Positions 22,210-33,704 of a stretch of 64,000 bases of DNA are shown in pieces. The stretch is taken from the NCBI RefSeq assembly GCF_048569485.1, contig NC_134358.1:244275451-244339450 (forward strand). Direction: 5' to 3'. The stretch comes from Anomaloglossus baeobatrachus (taxonomy: Eukaryota > Chordata > Amphibia > Anura > Aromobatidae). The position numbers and the translations under genes were made by a program. Below the pieces are notes generated by a model that saw only the letters and a list, made by a program, of their open reading frames with translations, was not told where the DNA came from and searched no databases. How positions within the stretch are numbered: position 1 is the first letter of the stretch; the number at the start of each line of letters is the position of its first letter.

Positions 22210-22589
22210 GGGTGCTTTCACAGCGTGTGCCTCTCCCCGTCCAGTGGTCCCGTTGGGAATTTCGTCCGAACCACCCACAAAACGGAATTCAAACATATGC
22301 ACTGACGGGCCACTAACTATAATGGTGCAGACTGTCGTGCACCATTTTCTGGGTTATATGCCTATTGGAGGCGGACACCCAGACATATTAGATTGCGTCT
22401 CGGTGTCCACCTTCGGTAAGCGTATACTCCCGAAAATGGTGCACGACAGATCACACGGTGACTCCGTCTGCACCATTATAGTCAGTGACCTCGTTGGCGC
22501 ATACATCTGAATCCCGTTTTGAAGGGGGTATGGCTGGAATCCTCGACGGGACCACTGAACGGGGAGAGTAACGCAGTGTTAAAGTGCCA
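22210..22589. mobile_element. Foldback MITE, TAA duplication
   Basis: Begins GGGTGCTTTCACAGCGTGTG after TAA (22207-22209) and ends GCAGTGTTAAAGTGCCA before TAA (22590-22592). The interior has strong inverted segments such as CTATAATGGTGCAGAC against GTCTGCACCATTATAG. PIF/Harbinger inferred. Confidence 0.6.
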
Positions 22590-22592
22590 TAA

Positions 22593-23129
22593 GTTAAATG
22601 TGGTTAGTTTCAGAATCTCTTTGCCTACATTATGCTGCCCTCAGATGAAGTAGCAAAACCTGCTGACAGATTCTCTTTAAGTGCACTAAATTGTATCAAA
22701 GTATTGCTTGGTATATTTGGTGCGTCTTTTAATATAACAGTACACAGCTCTCTCTTTCACTGTTTTATTACATTAATTGATCCCATGCCAATCCACCTGT
22801 ATTCCACCAAATCAGACTCAGAACATTATCCCAAAAAATAATAATAATTCTAATTGGAGCAGAATCTCCTCAGTATTGGTGTAGAAGGCCTCGGCTCTGC
22901 CTTCCTCATGGATACTGTAGCCTATGTTCTACTAGGTGGTCTCTGAGATGATCTCTGGAAACCCATCCACAACTCTTGGGCCATAAGACATGCCACGGCA
23001 CGACAGGTCCTATGGGGAATAGCAAGTTTTTCCTATTCCGTGGCCACATTCAGAGTACCAGAACTTTATTTCCAAGTCAGATTAGCTGCTTGATAAATTG
23101 TTAAAAAAAGGGCCTGGTTTTCATGTTCA
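22593..23129. other. T2-MITE scrap followed by unassigned sequence
   Basis: Positions 22600-22682 end in CCTGCTGACAGATTCTCTTTAA, the right terminus of the T2 family seen at 1319-1671. The remainder to 23129 shows nothing recognisable. Confidence 0.5.
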
Positions 23130-24310
23130 GAAAGCCACTAATGTCTTGTGCCTAATGGAAAATAAAACCAATGTGGATATGTGGCCTTTGTGTACTTGCC
23201 CCTATTGCAGGGGTCACATATCAAGTTGTTATTCACAAATCTGATGTAAGGTGGTCAGAAAATATGGCGGACAGATTGTGTACCATATTTACCACACAAA
23301 ATGGGTCACTAACGTCTTGTGCCTAATGGAAATGAAAGTAATGTCGTCACTGCTGACGACGTGTGGCCTTTTAGGACTTGCTCCCTCGTCTTCGTTCTTT
23401 GTCGTATGGCTTTTTAGGACTTGTACCATCGTCTTCGCTCTTCGACGTGTGACCTTTTAGGACTTGCACCATCGTCTTCGCTCTTCAACGTGTGACCTTT
23501 TAGGACTTGCACCCTCGTCTTCGCTCTTCGACGTGTGGCCTTTTAGGACTTGCACCCTCGTCTTCGCTCTTCGACGTGTGGCTTTTTAGGACTTGCACCA
23601 TCGTCTTCGCTCTTCGACGTTTGGCCTTTTAGGACTTGCAGCCTCGTTGTCGACGTGTGGCCTTTTAGGACTTGCACCCTCGTTGCCGCTCTTTGACGTG
23701 TGGCCTTGTCACATATCAAGTTGTAGGACATAAATCTGAAGTAAATTGGCGGCCGTTTTGTTAACCATACTTACCACACAGAACGGGTCACTAAGGTCTT
23801 GTGCCTAATGGAAACTAAACCAATGTCATCGTTGCTCTTAAACACGTGGCCTTTGTACTTGCACTTACTGCAGGGGTTACATATAAGACACAATTCTGAG
23901 GTAAATTGGTCAGAAAATATGGCGACCGGTTTGGGAACCATATTTACCACACAGAATGGGTCGCTGACATCTTGCGCCAAATGGAAATAAAACCAATGTC
24001 ATCTCCGCTCTTCGACGTGTGGCCTTTATACTTCCACCCATTGCAGGGGTCACATATTAAGTTGTAGGACACAAATCTGAAGTAAATTTGGGAGAAAATA
24101 TGGTGGCCGGATTGTAAACCAAATTTACCATACACAATGGGTTACTGACGTCTTGTGTCTAATGGAAATAAAACTAATGTCATTGTCGTTGCTCTTAGAT
24201 GTGTGGCCTTTATACTTCCACCCATTGCAGGGGACACATATCAAGTTGTAGGACACAAATCTGAAGTAAATTGGTGAGAAAATATAGAGGCCGGCTTGTG
24301 AACCATATTG
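23130..24310. repeat. Satellite-like tandem repeat, unit about 175 bp, abutting the TXNDC5 promoter
   Basis: The phrase CTTGTGCCTAATGGAAA recurs at about 23145, 23315, 23798, 23971 (CTTGCGCC variant) and 24152, giving spacings of about 170, 483, 173 and 181 bp. Each unit also carries TTGCAGGGG(T/A)CACATAT and AAATATGG(C/T)G(G/A)CCGG. The long interval contains a minisatellite expansion (23335-23707). The array ends about 280 bp before the TXNDC5 start codon. Confidence 0.88.
23335..23707. repeat. 43-46-bp minisatellite nested in one satellite unit
   Basis: About nine copies of a unit read as CGACGTGTGGCCTTTTAGGA plus CTTGCACC(C/A)TCGTCTTCGCTCTT. The right-hand copies are shortened. Single-copy versions of the same words lie in the neighbouring satellite units, so this is a local expansion within the larger array. 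Confidence 0.9.
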
Positions 24311-24591
24311 ATACCACAGGACATAACATACATCTCTATATGCAGGACGGTTTGGAGTAGCTGTGGAAATGTGACAGGGCAATGGAGCAATTTCCCGTGT
24401 GAGATAACAGCCGCATTTCCTCAGGGCTCATTAGGGAAATGTCCTCACACTACTGAGAATGGAGAAGTTGGAGCTGTGCAGTACCTGGCCGGCAGAGCCG
24501 CCTCCTCCCTGATATAGGCCCTCCTTCCCGGCCTCGCTCTCCTCCCCTTGCACAGGACCAGGCCGCACGCTGCCCTCTCCTTCCCGGAAAG
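24311..24591 (+). promoter_or_regulatory. TXNDC5: Putative TXNDC5 promoter and 5' UTR
   Basis: The sequence turns GC-rich with clustered CpG from about 24470 and stays so through exon 1, as expected for a CpG-island promoter of a housekeeping ER gene. A GATATAGG at 24512-24519 could serve as a weak TATA-like box but the start of transcription cannot be fixed. The start-codon context GAAAGATGA has the favourable A at -3. UPR elements of the CCAAT-N9-CCACG form were not seen in a reading by eye. Confidence 0.5.
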
Positions 24592-24767
24592 ATGATCCGA
24601 GGCCGGTTCGTGGTTCTGCTATGGGCGCTGCTGGTCAGCGTGTCCGGGGAGATGGCGGAGCAGCAGCAGGAGGAGGAGGACCCGCACAGCAAGCACCTCT
24701 ACTCCGCCGAGATGTTCAGCCATGCTGTCAGCGAGGCGCCGCACTTCATAATGTTCTTCGCTCCCTG
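24592..24767 (+). CDS. TXNDC5: TXNDC5 exon 1: signal peptide and start of thioredoxin domain 1
   Basis: TXNDC5 (ERp46) is a soluble ER oxidoreductase with three thioredoxin domains that forms disulfides in client proteins. This exon encodes residues 1-58 and two bases of codon 59. Residues 1-19 ([19 protein letters not shown]) are a hydrophobic signal peptide. A short glutamate/glutamine stretch (20-29) follows, then DPHSKHLY (30-37), nearly identical to the remembered mammalian [13 protein letters not shown]. The strand FIMFFAPW leads to the first active site. The donor is CTG|GTAATG. The start is the first ATG in the CpG-rich leader and places the signal peptide at the N-terminus. The N-terminal region is shorter than in mammals, which carry a longer alanine/glycine-rich leader. 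The ER-retention signal would lie in the last exon, outside the window. Confidence 0.95.
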
Positions 24768-25701
24768 GTAATGCCATGCTGTGTGCTGTAATGGCCTCAC
24801 AGGCTGACTGGGGCTCGGGCAGTGACAGTAATGCTTGTGGTGGTAGTGACAGTAATGCTTGGGTTGCCCCATTTCCTCAGCACTCCCCTGCATTGTGCTC
24901 TCCTGCCTGCAGTCTGTGCTAATCTGTAGCATTTCGTATCTGTCAGGACAGTACAGGCAGTGATTGTGCCCCTGTCACCAGCCCATGCTGCAGCTTCCCA
25001 TGTTTAACCCTTCCTGTTGTGCTGAGTCCAAAGTCTCTGGTGTGCGGCCATTGATGGTCCCATTGGCCTCGTAGTTGGACTCCGGCCATCACTAGTGGGT
25101 GTGTGGAGCTGCTGACGTGGCTGTGGATTTCTGGCATGAGGTTACGTGTGCTGGGGGTTGTACTGTCACTGGAGTGGGGTTTGTGTAGTAAGCGGAGGGC
25201 GTAGTGCTAGTAGTCTGTGTATGGGGTGTAGTAGCCTTCGTTACTTTTTATTTAGTACTTTTTTAGTTACGTTCTTCTATGTGGGACGTGAGAACACCAG
25301 GACCGTCTGTTCCCAATCTGTGTCCGCCATAGAGAAGTAACTCATCCCATACAGACTACGTGTCCAGATCTGCGTCACCCTGTCATGTTTTATAGGTCTT
25401 ATACGCTGCAGTATCCTGTTTGATAGAAAGTGTCATGTAAATCAGTGTGACGTTACAATTGTCACTTCACGCTGATTGTTACATACATGGCAAATTTCCT
25501 GATCTAAACTTTGGATATGGGCCAGCCACTATACTGCTGTAAGGCGGTGTACGATTCCCAGAGGCTACCGTGTCTGTTTTTTTGCAGGATGCCTTTGAGC
25601 CATTTCACGGTCCGCTCTCCCTTTTATTTGGCTTAAAACTGTTATACCAATGTTTGCCAGATAGCCAGAGCCCTAACGGTACCCTTTTGGCCTCCGTCAC
25701 G
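24768..25701 (+). other. Proximal part of TXNDC5 intron 1, no feature recognised
   Basis: Starts with the donor GTAATG. About 930 bp of unique-looking sequence follow, with a GTGACAGTAATGCTTG(T/G)G direct repeat at 24824-24858. No exon, MITE end or RNA gene was recognised. Intron 1 as a whole is 24768-39798. Confidence 0.5.
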
Positions 25702-25872
25702 TAAGGCTAAGTTCACATGTCCAGTAATCATCTCTTAGAAAGGATCTAAGAGCAATCCGTTGGCAAAAAAGTTGTACAGAAACCACTTTCTTGTTTGTTT
25801 TTGAAAAAAATAATTTTTGCAGCATCTGTTTTTTTCTAAATGTGGCAGTCTATGGAAAACGGATCCCTTTAA

Positions 25873-26437
25873 TGGAATCTGTTCTCAGGTTAGATGGCAA
25901 AAACCTGGTAACAGTATAATGTACGGGCAGAGACCCTGATTCCAGAAATGTCACTTACTGAGCTGCTTAGGACCGTTTCAAACATCCAGCTTTTCGCTAG
26001 TTTGCCGGATTCGGCGCACTTCAGTACAGTGTATACAGTACAATGGCAGCGCGACAAGCTCCGGTTACATGCTGTCATGTGACCGGAGCATGTGACCCGG
26101 AGGTTGCCGCGCTGCAATTGTACTGTATCACAGTGTACTTGAGTGTGCCCAATCCGGCGAAAAGCTGAATGTGTGAAACTAGCCTTAATGTAGTTTTGAT
26201 AATCTGCTGCTGATTAAACAGTGATTTTATAATTAGAGGACTATTTGTTCTGCTGCCAGGTAGTCCACCATATTCATGAGCTCAGTATAACTGCTAGATC
26301 TGCAGCACAGAAAACATTGATTTTATCAAAATGACAGCAAACAGCTCAGTAACTGACACATCACTGAAATCTGGGTCTCTGTCTCTACATTATACTGGTT
26401 TCAGAAAGGGAGAAAAAAACCTGGTGATGGGTCCCTT
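25873..26437. mobile_element. T2/Kolobok-type MITE interrupted by a smaller MITE
   Basis: TTAA lies at 25869-25872 and 26438-26441. The left side reads GGAATCTGTTCTCAGG and the right side CCTGGTGATGGGTCCC. Interior words match 1319-1671 and 58592-58929. The insertion at 25970-26184 splits the family phrase 'gctgcttaatgtagttttgat' at a duplicated TTA. Confidence 0.75.
25970..26184. mobile_element. 215-bp palindromic MITE, TTA duplication
   Basis: Begins GGACCGTTTCAAACATCCAG and ends CTGAATGTGTGAAACTAGCC, with TTA at 25967-25969 and 26185-26187. The ends pair, and the interior contains ACAGTGTATACAGTACAATG opposed by CATTGTACTG-like sequence. It is the innermost of three nested elements. Confidence 0.8.
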
Positions 26438-26539
26438 TTAACTGATTGCTATTTATCTTACATTTTAAACTGATCCAGTAAGAAAAAATGGATCCTGCAT
26501 AATGAAAGAAAAACAGGTGGCTAAGTAGCAATCAGTTAA

Positions 26540-27362
26540 AGGGAACCAAACATCAGGATTTTCTTGTATAAGGTGCAGCCAGTGCAGTACTGGCACGTTG
26601 TGTTTATAAAGTTTGAAAATTCATCATGTTTTTGATTGACGTGTGCACCTCGCTGCTAATGTCCGGGTGGGTTATGCACGTGGATTCCCGCCCCCCCCTC
26701 CCCCGCCGCCTGTTCCTCCCTTCCTCTGGCTGTATGTAAATTTCTAATCTTCTGTTACATGGCGTCGGAGTTAGCGCCTGCGCATAGAGCTCATCTCCGG
26801 CGCCGTGTTTCTGAAGCCCACAGTATTATTGTGCATGAGAGGGCGGCGCATGCTCCCTCGCTTCTTCATACCTGTTGGGAGCGCGCACAGTCACAACAGG
26901 ACTGGAGAACAGCTGATCTTACCCCGATTAGCTGCAGCAGACGTCTGCTACGATATCGTCTGCTGCAGCTAATCGGGGTAAGATCAGCTGTTCTCCAGTC
27001 CTGTTGTGACACCGCACGCACTCCCGCGGTCACAACAGATCTGAAGAAGCGAGGGCGCATGCGCCGCCCTCTCATGCACAATAATACTGTGGGCTTCAGA
27101 AACACGGCGACGGAGATGAGCTCTATGCGCAGGCGCTAACTCCGACGCCATGTAACAGAAGAGTAGAAATTTACATACAGCCAGAGGAAGGGAGGAACAG
27201 GCGGCGGGGGGTGGGAATCCACGTGCATATCCCGCCCGGACATTAGCAGCGAGGTGCACACGTCAATCAAAAACATGATGAATTTTCAAACTTTATAAAC
27301 ACAATGTGCCAGTACTGCACTGGCTGCACATTATACAAGAAAATCCTGATGTTTGGTTCCCT
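26540..27362. mobile_element. 823-bp palindrome, T2/Kolobok-type foldback
   Basis: TTAA at 26536-26539 and 27363-27366 with ends AGGGAACCAAACATCAGG and its complement. Arms of about 410 bp are almost perfectly complementary over their whole length and meet at about 26953 in CTACGATATCGTCTG. The only clear asymmetries are a few base changes and short length differences (for example the C run near 26690, and CGCACAGT versus CCGCACGC near the centre). Both TTAAAGGGA ends match the T2 pattern. The small open frames on both arms mirror each other and are not coding. Confidence 0.85.
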
Positions 27363-27390
27363 TTAACTGATCTGTTTTCCGTAGACTCCC

Positions 27391-27395
<5 letters not shown>

Positions 27396-27429
<34 letters not shown>
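27396..27429. repeat. Poly-A tract, 34 A
   Basis: Uninterrupted A run inside the right arm of the MITE at 25705-27555. It likely arose by slippage in an A-rich MITE segment, since no retroelement body precedes it. Confidence 0.85.
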
Positions 27430-27432
<3 letters not shown>

Positions 27433-27623
27433 AGCCTGCAAAAATCAATTTTTTTTCAAATTGGACAAGAACATTGTGTTTGCACAACTATCTTTGCCTG
27501 CGTATTGCTGCTGCATCCATTGTAAGAAATGATTGCTGGAAATGCAAACTTAGCCTAAGATGGCTAATAGATCCTTTGGTAGCTGTCCTGCTAGAGCAGG
27601 AGAACTGTGTTAATTTAGCCTTA

Positions 27624-28273
27624 GGGGTACTTCACACACAGCGAGATCGCTACTGAGATCGCTGCTGAGTCACGTTGTTTGTGACCTCATTAGCGATCTC
27701 GCTGTGTGTGACACTGAGCAGCGATCTGGCCCCTGCTGTGAGATCGCTGCTCGTTACACACAGCCCTGGTTCGTTTTTTTATTGTTGCTCTCCCGCTGAT
27801 AAGCACACATCGCTGTGTGTGACAGTGAGAGAGCAGCAATCCTGAATGTGCAGGGAGCAGGAGCCGGCGTCTGACAGCCTGCGGTAAGCTGTAACCAAGG
27901 TAAACATCGGGTAACCAAGGTGGTTACCCGATATTTACCTTTACCAGCCTCCGCAGCTCTCACGCTGCCAGTGCCGGCTCCTGCTCCCTGCACACGCTAA
28001 GCTAAGCGGTGTGCGCTGGTAACTAAGGTAAACATCGGGTAACCATACCCGATGTTTACCTTAGTTACCAGTGTCCGCAGCTTCCAGACGCCGGCTCCGT
28101 GCAAGCGCAGCGTCGCTTGCACGTCGCTGCTGGCTGGGGGCTGGCCACTGGTCGCTGGTGAGATCTGTCTATTTGACAGCTCACCAGCGACCATGTAGCG
28201 ACGCAGCAGCGATCCTGACCAGGTCAGATCGCTGGTGGGATCGCTGCTGCGTCGCTAAAGTGTGACGGTACCC
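27624..28273. mobile_element. MITE with GGGGTAC ends, TTA duplication
   Basis: Ends GGGGTACTTCACACACAGCG and AAAGTGTGACGGTACCC, with TTA at 27621-27623 and 28274-28276. The centre holds repeated inverted modules around GTAAACATCGGGTAACCA (27900-28065). Related copies are at 40006-46531 and 46535-47056. Confidence 0.82.
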
Positions 28274-28319
28274 TTAGTCAATGTGGTCATTAAAGAAACC
28301 TTAACAGATAATGGATTTG

Positions 28320-31300
28320 TTATTTCTCTAGTCCCTTCCACGACAGCATAGGAGGTTGTCTCTCCACGCCCTAATTGGGACAGGAAGTTCAAGAGGTTTA
28401 AAAGGACCCTCCCACCTCCCATAGCCAGTGTCTTTCCTGTCCCCATGGGGCATGGAGAGGTTTTGTTTTTTCTCCTATGCTGTGGTGGCCGGCGAACTGC
28501 AGTATATTTTTTTTTTTTTTTCCCCCCTATTACCTTCAGCCGGACGGCATCGGTCGGGCCTTCACCGCTCCTCCCTTGCTGTTCCCTCACGCTGTGGGGG
28601 ACCGCTGCTCCAGCCTTCCGGATCCTCCTGAGGGGTGATGCAGGCTGTTGAGCTCCCCGGCCGGCGTCCTCCCTGAGCCGCCGGCCGCCTCCCGCATGCA
28701 CGCTGCCGGAGCGATCCGGAAGTGCTCCCGGAGGCGGGACTTCTGGTCTTGCGGACTTCCGGTCGAGCGCTTCCGGTTTGCGGAGGCAGCGTGGAGGCAC
28801 GCCGACTGCGACTCGACCTGCCCAGGACCGGATGCGGGAGGCGGGGAAACGTGCACCGTCACTGGGGAGGCAGGCCCTTGTCCATAAGGGCTGCCACGAA
28901 GACATCAGATCATGGTAAGACCGTGCTCCCTGTCATGTCTTCCGCTGCAGCTGCCTCTGCAGAACCCAGTGTGCCCCCTGCTACTGTGAGTATGGAGGGG
29001 TCTGGTCCCTCGGACATAGGTCTCATCAGTGATTATGGCTCTCTGCTCTGTGTTTTCTAGGAGGACAAGGCCACCAAGAAAACTGACAGAAATGAGAAAT
29101 CAGAGAAGCCTGAGAAGTCAGAAAAAACTGACAAGTCCGATAAGCCTGATAGACCTGACAGAGTGGACAAAATTAAAAAATGTCCCATCTGTATAAAGAA
29201 GCTCCCTGCAGTATGGGATAAAAAGCTTTGCCAGCAATGTACGGACCAGGTTATTAGGGCCGAACAACCATCTCTGATAGATGAGTTGCGGTCCATGATG
29301 AAACAGGAGATTAGGGCCTCACTGGCTTCTCTCCCTGTGCCTGGCCCTGTTCCTGGCCCTGTTCCTGGCCCTGTTCCTGGCCCTGTGCCTGGCCCTGTGC
29401 CTGGCCCTGCTCCTGGCCCTGCTCCTGGCCCTGCTCCTGGCCCTGCTACTGGACCCTCTCCTCCAAAAAAGAGGAGACTCCAGTCGACCCCTTCTGATCA
29501 GGAGGACGCTGATTCCACCTCTGAGGGTCCTGATGAAGGATTTCCATCTGGGGGGTCTGACCAGTCCTTTCTTTTTCACTCAGAAGAGTTGGGGGATCTT
29601 ATTGAGGCAGTTCGGAGCACTATGGGTTTAGAGGAAGTGCAGTCTCTTCCTTCAATCCAGGACGAAATGTTTGCTGGCCTGAAGTCAGTCAAACAGTTGG
29701 GATTCCCAGTTCATGCCAATATATTGGATATTGTTTCTCAGGAATGGGAATGTCCTGAGAGGCGGGTACGGAGTGACCTTAGACGCCGGTTTCCTCTGGA
29801 ACCTTCGGGACTACATTGGGAGATCCCAAGAGTAGACGTTCAGGTGGCTAGGGTAGCTAAGCAAACGGCTCTTCCCTTTGAGGATACTTCCCAACTGAAG
29901 GATCAAATGGATAGGAAGGTAGAGGGCCTGATGAAGCGGTCCTGGGAGGCATCGGATACCTCGGTGGAATCTGTCCGCCTGGCAGCCAGGACCTCGGTGC
30001 TTTCTAACTCTGCCCGACGTGCCCTCTGGCTTAAGGCCTGGAGTGGAGACTCCACCTCTAAAATGAGGCTTTGTTCCCTTCCTTTTAAAGGGGATTTGGT
30101 GTTTGGACCTGCCCTGGATGATATCCTGGACAAGGCGACTGATCGTAAGGCCTTGCCCGATCCTAGACCTACCAGGAAGCGGTCCTTTCGTCCCTCGATG
30201 CCTCAGGCCTCCCAGCCCAGAGGGAAAGGGAAGGCAGGCAGGTGGAGCTATCCCAAAGGTAGAGGGAGAAACATCCTCATCCCTCCACATCAGCAACGTC
30301 CTCAGCAGGACAAGCAGTGACTCGGCCCGGGTGGGGGGAAGACTCTCAGCGTTTCTTACCCAGTGGCAGTCCATAACCTCTTGCCAATGGGTTCTGAAGA
30401 TCATCTCGGATGGTCTTCTCATAGAATTCCTTTCCCCCCCTCTTCCGGGTCTCCGAGTCACTGCGCTGGCATCGCCGGGTTCACAGACTCTGTTGTACAC
30501 AAAGATTTTAGAGTTAGTGCACTCGGGGGTCGTTTCCCCAGTCCCGAGTCGGGAAGAAGGGATAGGACACTACTCCCGTCTCTTCCTGGTCAAGAAGCCA
30601 TCCGGCGACGTCCGTATAATTATCAATTTAAAAAGTCTAAACCGTCAGGTCAGGTACCGGCGGTTCAAGATGGAGTCGGTGAGATCAGCTATTCCCCTGA
30701 TAGGTCTACACCACCAGATGGCCTCTATCGATCTGAAAGATGCCTACTTCCATGTACCCGTCCATCCGGGACACAGACAATACCTCAGGTTTGCGGTGCT
30801 TCACGGGGAAGAAGTACTTCATTTCCAATTCAATGTACTTCCCTTCGGGATCTCCTCAGCTCCAAGGATCTTTTCCAAGATCATGGCAGAGGTGGTCGCC
30901 TTTATAAGATTGCAGGGTATCTGTCTAGTTCCGTATCTGGACGACTTTCTTCTCATGGCTCCGTCTGCTCCAACCCTCCGGAGCCATGTGGAGAAGTCTT
31001 TGGGAATCCTTCGGTCTCTGGGATGGATTCCCAATCTCAAAAAATCACAGTTAACCCCCTCCTCCACACGGCAGTTTCTCGGAGTGCTGCTGGACTCCGA
31101 CGGACAGGCATCTTTTCTCCCAGAGGGCCACAGGATAGATCTGTTATCCAAAATCTCGAAGCTCCGCAGGCAGGCTCGCCCAACGCTTCGAGCGGCTATG
31201 TCGGCCCTGGGTTCCATGACATCCTGCATCCCCTCGGTCAGGTGGGCTCAGGCCCATTCTCGGTGTCTCCAGGATCATATCCTGACACACTGGGACAGAC

Positions 31301-33545
31301 TCCCGTCATCCCTAAACAGAAGGTTTCGCCTCTCGGAGTCCGTCTCCTCATCCCTTCTCTGGTGGCTGAGTCCCGCCAACCTGCAGGTGGGGGTTGCCTG
31401 GACTCAGAAACCCCTGGTTACACTGACCACAGATGCCAGCCTACGTGGATGGGGGGCAATGGTGGCAAAGTCCCCATTTCAAGGGGTCTGGAGTCCTTAC
31501 GTCAGCTCCCAATCCTCCAACTACCGGGAGCTCAGGGCAGTCAGGGAAGCCCTCCTTGCGGCTCAGGACCTCGTCCGGGACTCTCACGTCCTGGTATATT
31601 CAGACAATGTCACAACAGTGGCACATCTCCGCCATCAGGGCAGTACACGCTCCGGCGCCCTGAAGTCGGTATCCTCCCGAATCTTTCAATGGGCAGAACA
31701 ATCTCTGCTCTCCCTTTCTGCGGTCCATCTGAAGGGCTCCCTCAATCTTCAGGCGGATTTCCTGAGTCGTCGGGATGTTCATCCAGGGGAATGGAGCCTG
31801 GATCAGGCAGTGTTCTGCTCTCTAGTGGCAAGGTGGGGTGCACCAGAGGTGGACCTCTTTGCCTCAGCAGAGAATCGCAAGGTCGCAACATATTTCTCCC
31901 TGAACCCAAGGGACGAGGCTTTAGGGGTAGACGCTTTCTGCCACAGTTGGTCCTTTCGCCTCGCTTACGCGTTTCCCCCCTCTTCCTCTTCTCGCACGGG
32001 CCCTGAGGAAGATCAGAGACGAGGGGGTCCCAACTATACTGGTAGCCCCTCTGTGGCCCCGGAGGAGTTGGTACAGCTTGGTCATGACGCTAGGAATCGA
32101 CGGCCCAGTCCTCTTAGGTTCGGACCCCAGCTTACTGTCACAGGGTCCGATTTTCCATCCGGCTCCTCAGAAACTCAACTTGGCTGCCTGGCTTCTGAGG
32201 CCCGGGCACTGAAGGCTCAAGGGCTTTCTGACAAAGTTGTGGCTACGCTGCAGAAGAACCGTAAACCTGTGACTAATAGTATATACAACAAAATCTGGAA
32301 GAGATTTTCCTCCTGGTGTGGTTCTCGGCCTCCTGACCCTTTTCGGCCTAATATTGCGCAGATTCTGGACTTTCTCCAAAGTGGTTTAGACTTAGGTCTT
32401 AGGCCCAGCTCCCTGAAAGTTCAGGTGTCAGCACTCAGTGCAGTCTTTGACACGGCTCTGGCAGATCATCGTTGGATCCGTCGGTTCTTTGTGTCCGCTG
32501 GTAGACTCTGTCCACGTCGGAGGGTCCTGACGCCTCGCTGGGATCTCAATGTGGTCCTTACAGGACTATCTCAATCTCCGTTTGAACCTCTGTGCTCTTG
32601 TAACATTCGTTCCCTTTCTCACAAGACTGCTTTTCTTGTGGCTATTACATCTGCTCGCAGAGTCGGCGAACTTCAGGCTTTGTCTGTTAGGGAACCTTAT
32701 CTGACCATCAGAGATGACAGCATTGTTTTTCAGCTGGACCCTTCCTTCCTTCCCAAGGTGGTTTCGGATTTTCACCGTTCGCAGTCCATCGTCCTGCCTT
32801 CATTCTGTCAGAATCCTCGGACTCCGGGTGAGGAAGTGTTTCATTCTTTGGATGTCCGTCGGATAGTGTTGCACTACCTAGAGGTTACTGCTTCTTGGCG
32901 CCTTGATTCTAACCTGTTCATCCAGCCCTTTGGCCGCAATAAGGGCAAGAAGGTGGCTAAGAGTACAGTCGCCAACTGGATTGTGCGAGCAATTAGAGAT
33001 GCATACCTCGCTCAGCATCTCTCTCCGCCTACTGGATTCACGGCGCACTCCACCAGGGCTACCTCTGCCTCCTGGGCCGAACGGGCAGGGGCCTCCCCTG
33101 AGCAGATCTGCAAGGCGGCTACGTGGTCTTCGCTCCATACCTTCACGAAGCATTATCGTCTGGATCTGGATTCCAACAGGGATTTGGCCTTTGGCAGGAA
33201 AGTCCTGCAGGCTGTGGTCCCCCCCTAGGTATCAATTCTTTGGTATTCCTCCTATGCTGTCGTGGAAGGGACTAGAGAAATAAGAATTATTCTTACCGAT
33301 AATTCGCTTTCTAGGACCTTCCACGACAGCAGGTAATTCCCTCCCCTATGTATTCATGTATTCCTGAATGTGTAGTACTTCTCATATGCTATGGATTCTT
33401 TGTAAGACACTGGCTATGGGAGGTGGGAGGGTCCTTTTAAACCTCTTGAACTTCCTGTCCCAATTAGGGCGTGGAGAGACAACCTCCTATGCTGTCGTGG
33501 AAGGTCCTAGAAAGCGAATTATCGGTAAGAATAATTCTTATTTCT
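28320..33545 (+). mobile_element. DIRS-type tyrosine-recombinase retrotransposon, looks whole (fossil category)
   Basis: The ends are inverted repeats of about 120 bp: left from TTATTTCTCTAGTCCCTTCC, right within 33404-33545. Just before the right repeat, 33246-33334 holds a segment complementary to the outer edges of both termini, the internal complementary region diagnostic of DIRS. A gag-like frame (29163-30320) with a (PVPG)n-like repeat is followed by an overlapping long frame (30103-33228) with reverse transcriptase (YLDDFLL), RNase H (TTDASLRGWG) and, at the end, a tyrosine recombinase (HSTR...W...HY). No target duplication, as expected. It appears whole and young, with few or no breaks. 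Same sense as TXNDC5, within intron 1. Confidence 0.93.
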
Positions 33546-33618
33546 GCCTCTGTACTTTACCCCAGTAGGAAACTGTACTCCGCCAAACTGCACTCACGGA
33601 AGCTGTGTCTAATATCTG

Positions 33619-33653
33619 ATAATAAATAATAATAATAATAATAATAATAATAT
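33619..33653. repeat. (AAT)n microsatellite
   Basis: A run of about 11 AAT units shortly after the DIRS right end. Confidence 0.85.
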
Positions 33654-33704
33654 GCCGCATTTACAATGACCGACAACAGGCTTTAAATGACTGCTGATCT
33701 GCTA

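Larger units (their letters stand above)
25705..27555. mobile_element. MITE (PIF/Harbinger-type) carrying two nested T2-type elements
   Basis: Ends GGCTAAGTTCACATGTCC and GGAAATGCAAACTTAGCC, bordered by TAA at 25702-25704 and 27556-27558. Inside are a T2-MITE (25873-26437, itself interrupted) and an 823-bp palindrome (26540-27362). Without inserts the element would be roughly 460 bp. Confidence 0.7.

Noticed and set aside
23130-24310. Regularly spaced repeats as a CRISPR array
   Set aside because: Units of 43-175 bp are tandem and contiguous without unique spacers, and the window is a vertebrate genome.
28936-29062. Small intron-like interval upstream of the DIRS gag frame (GTGAGT ... TTTCTAG)
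   Set aside because: Plausible donor and acceptor words, but no transcript evidence; not called as a feature.
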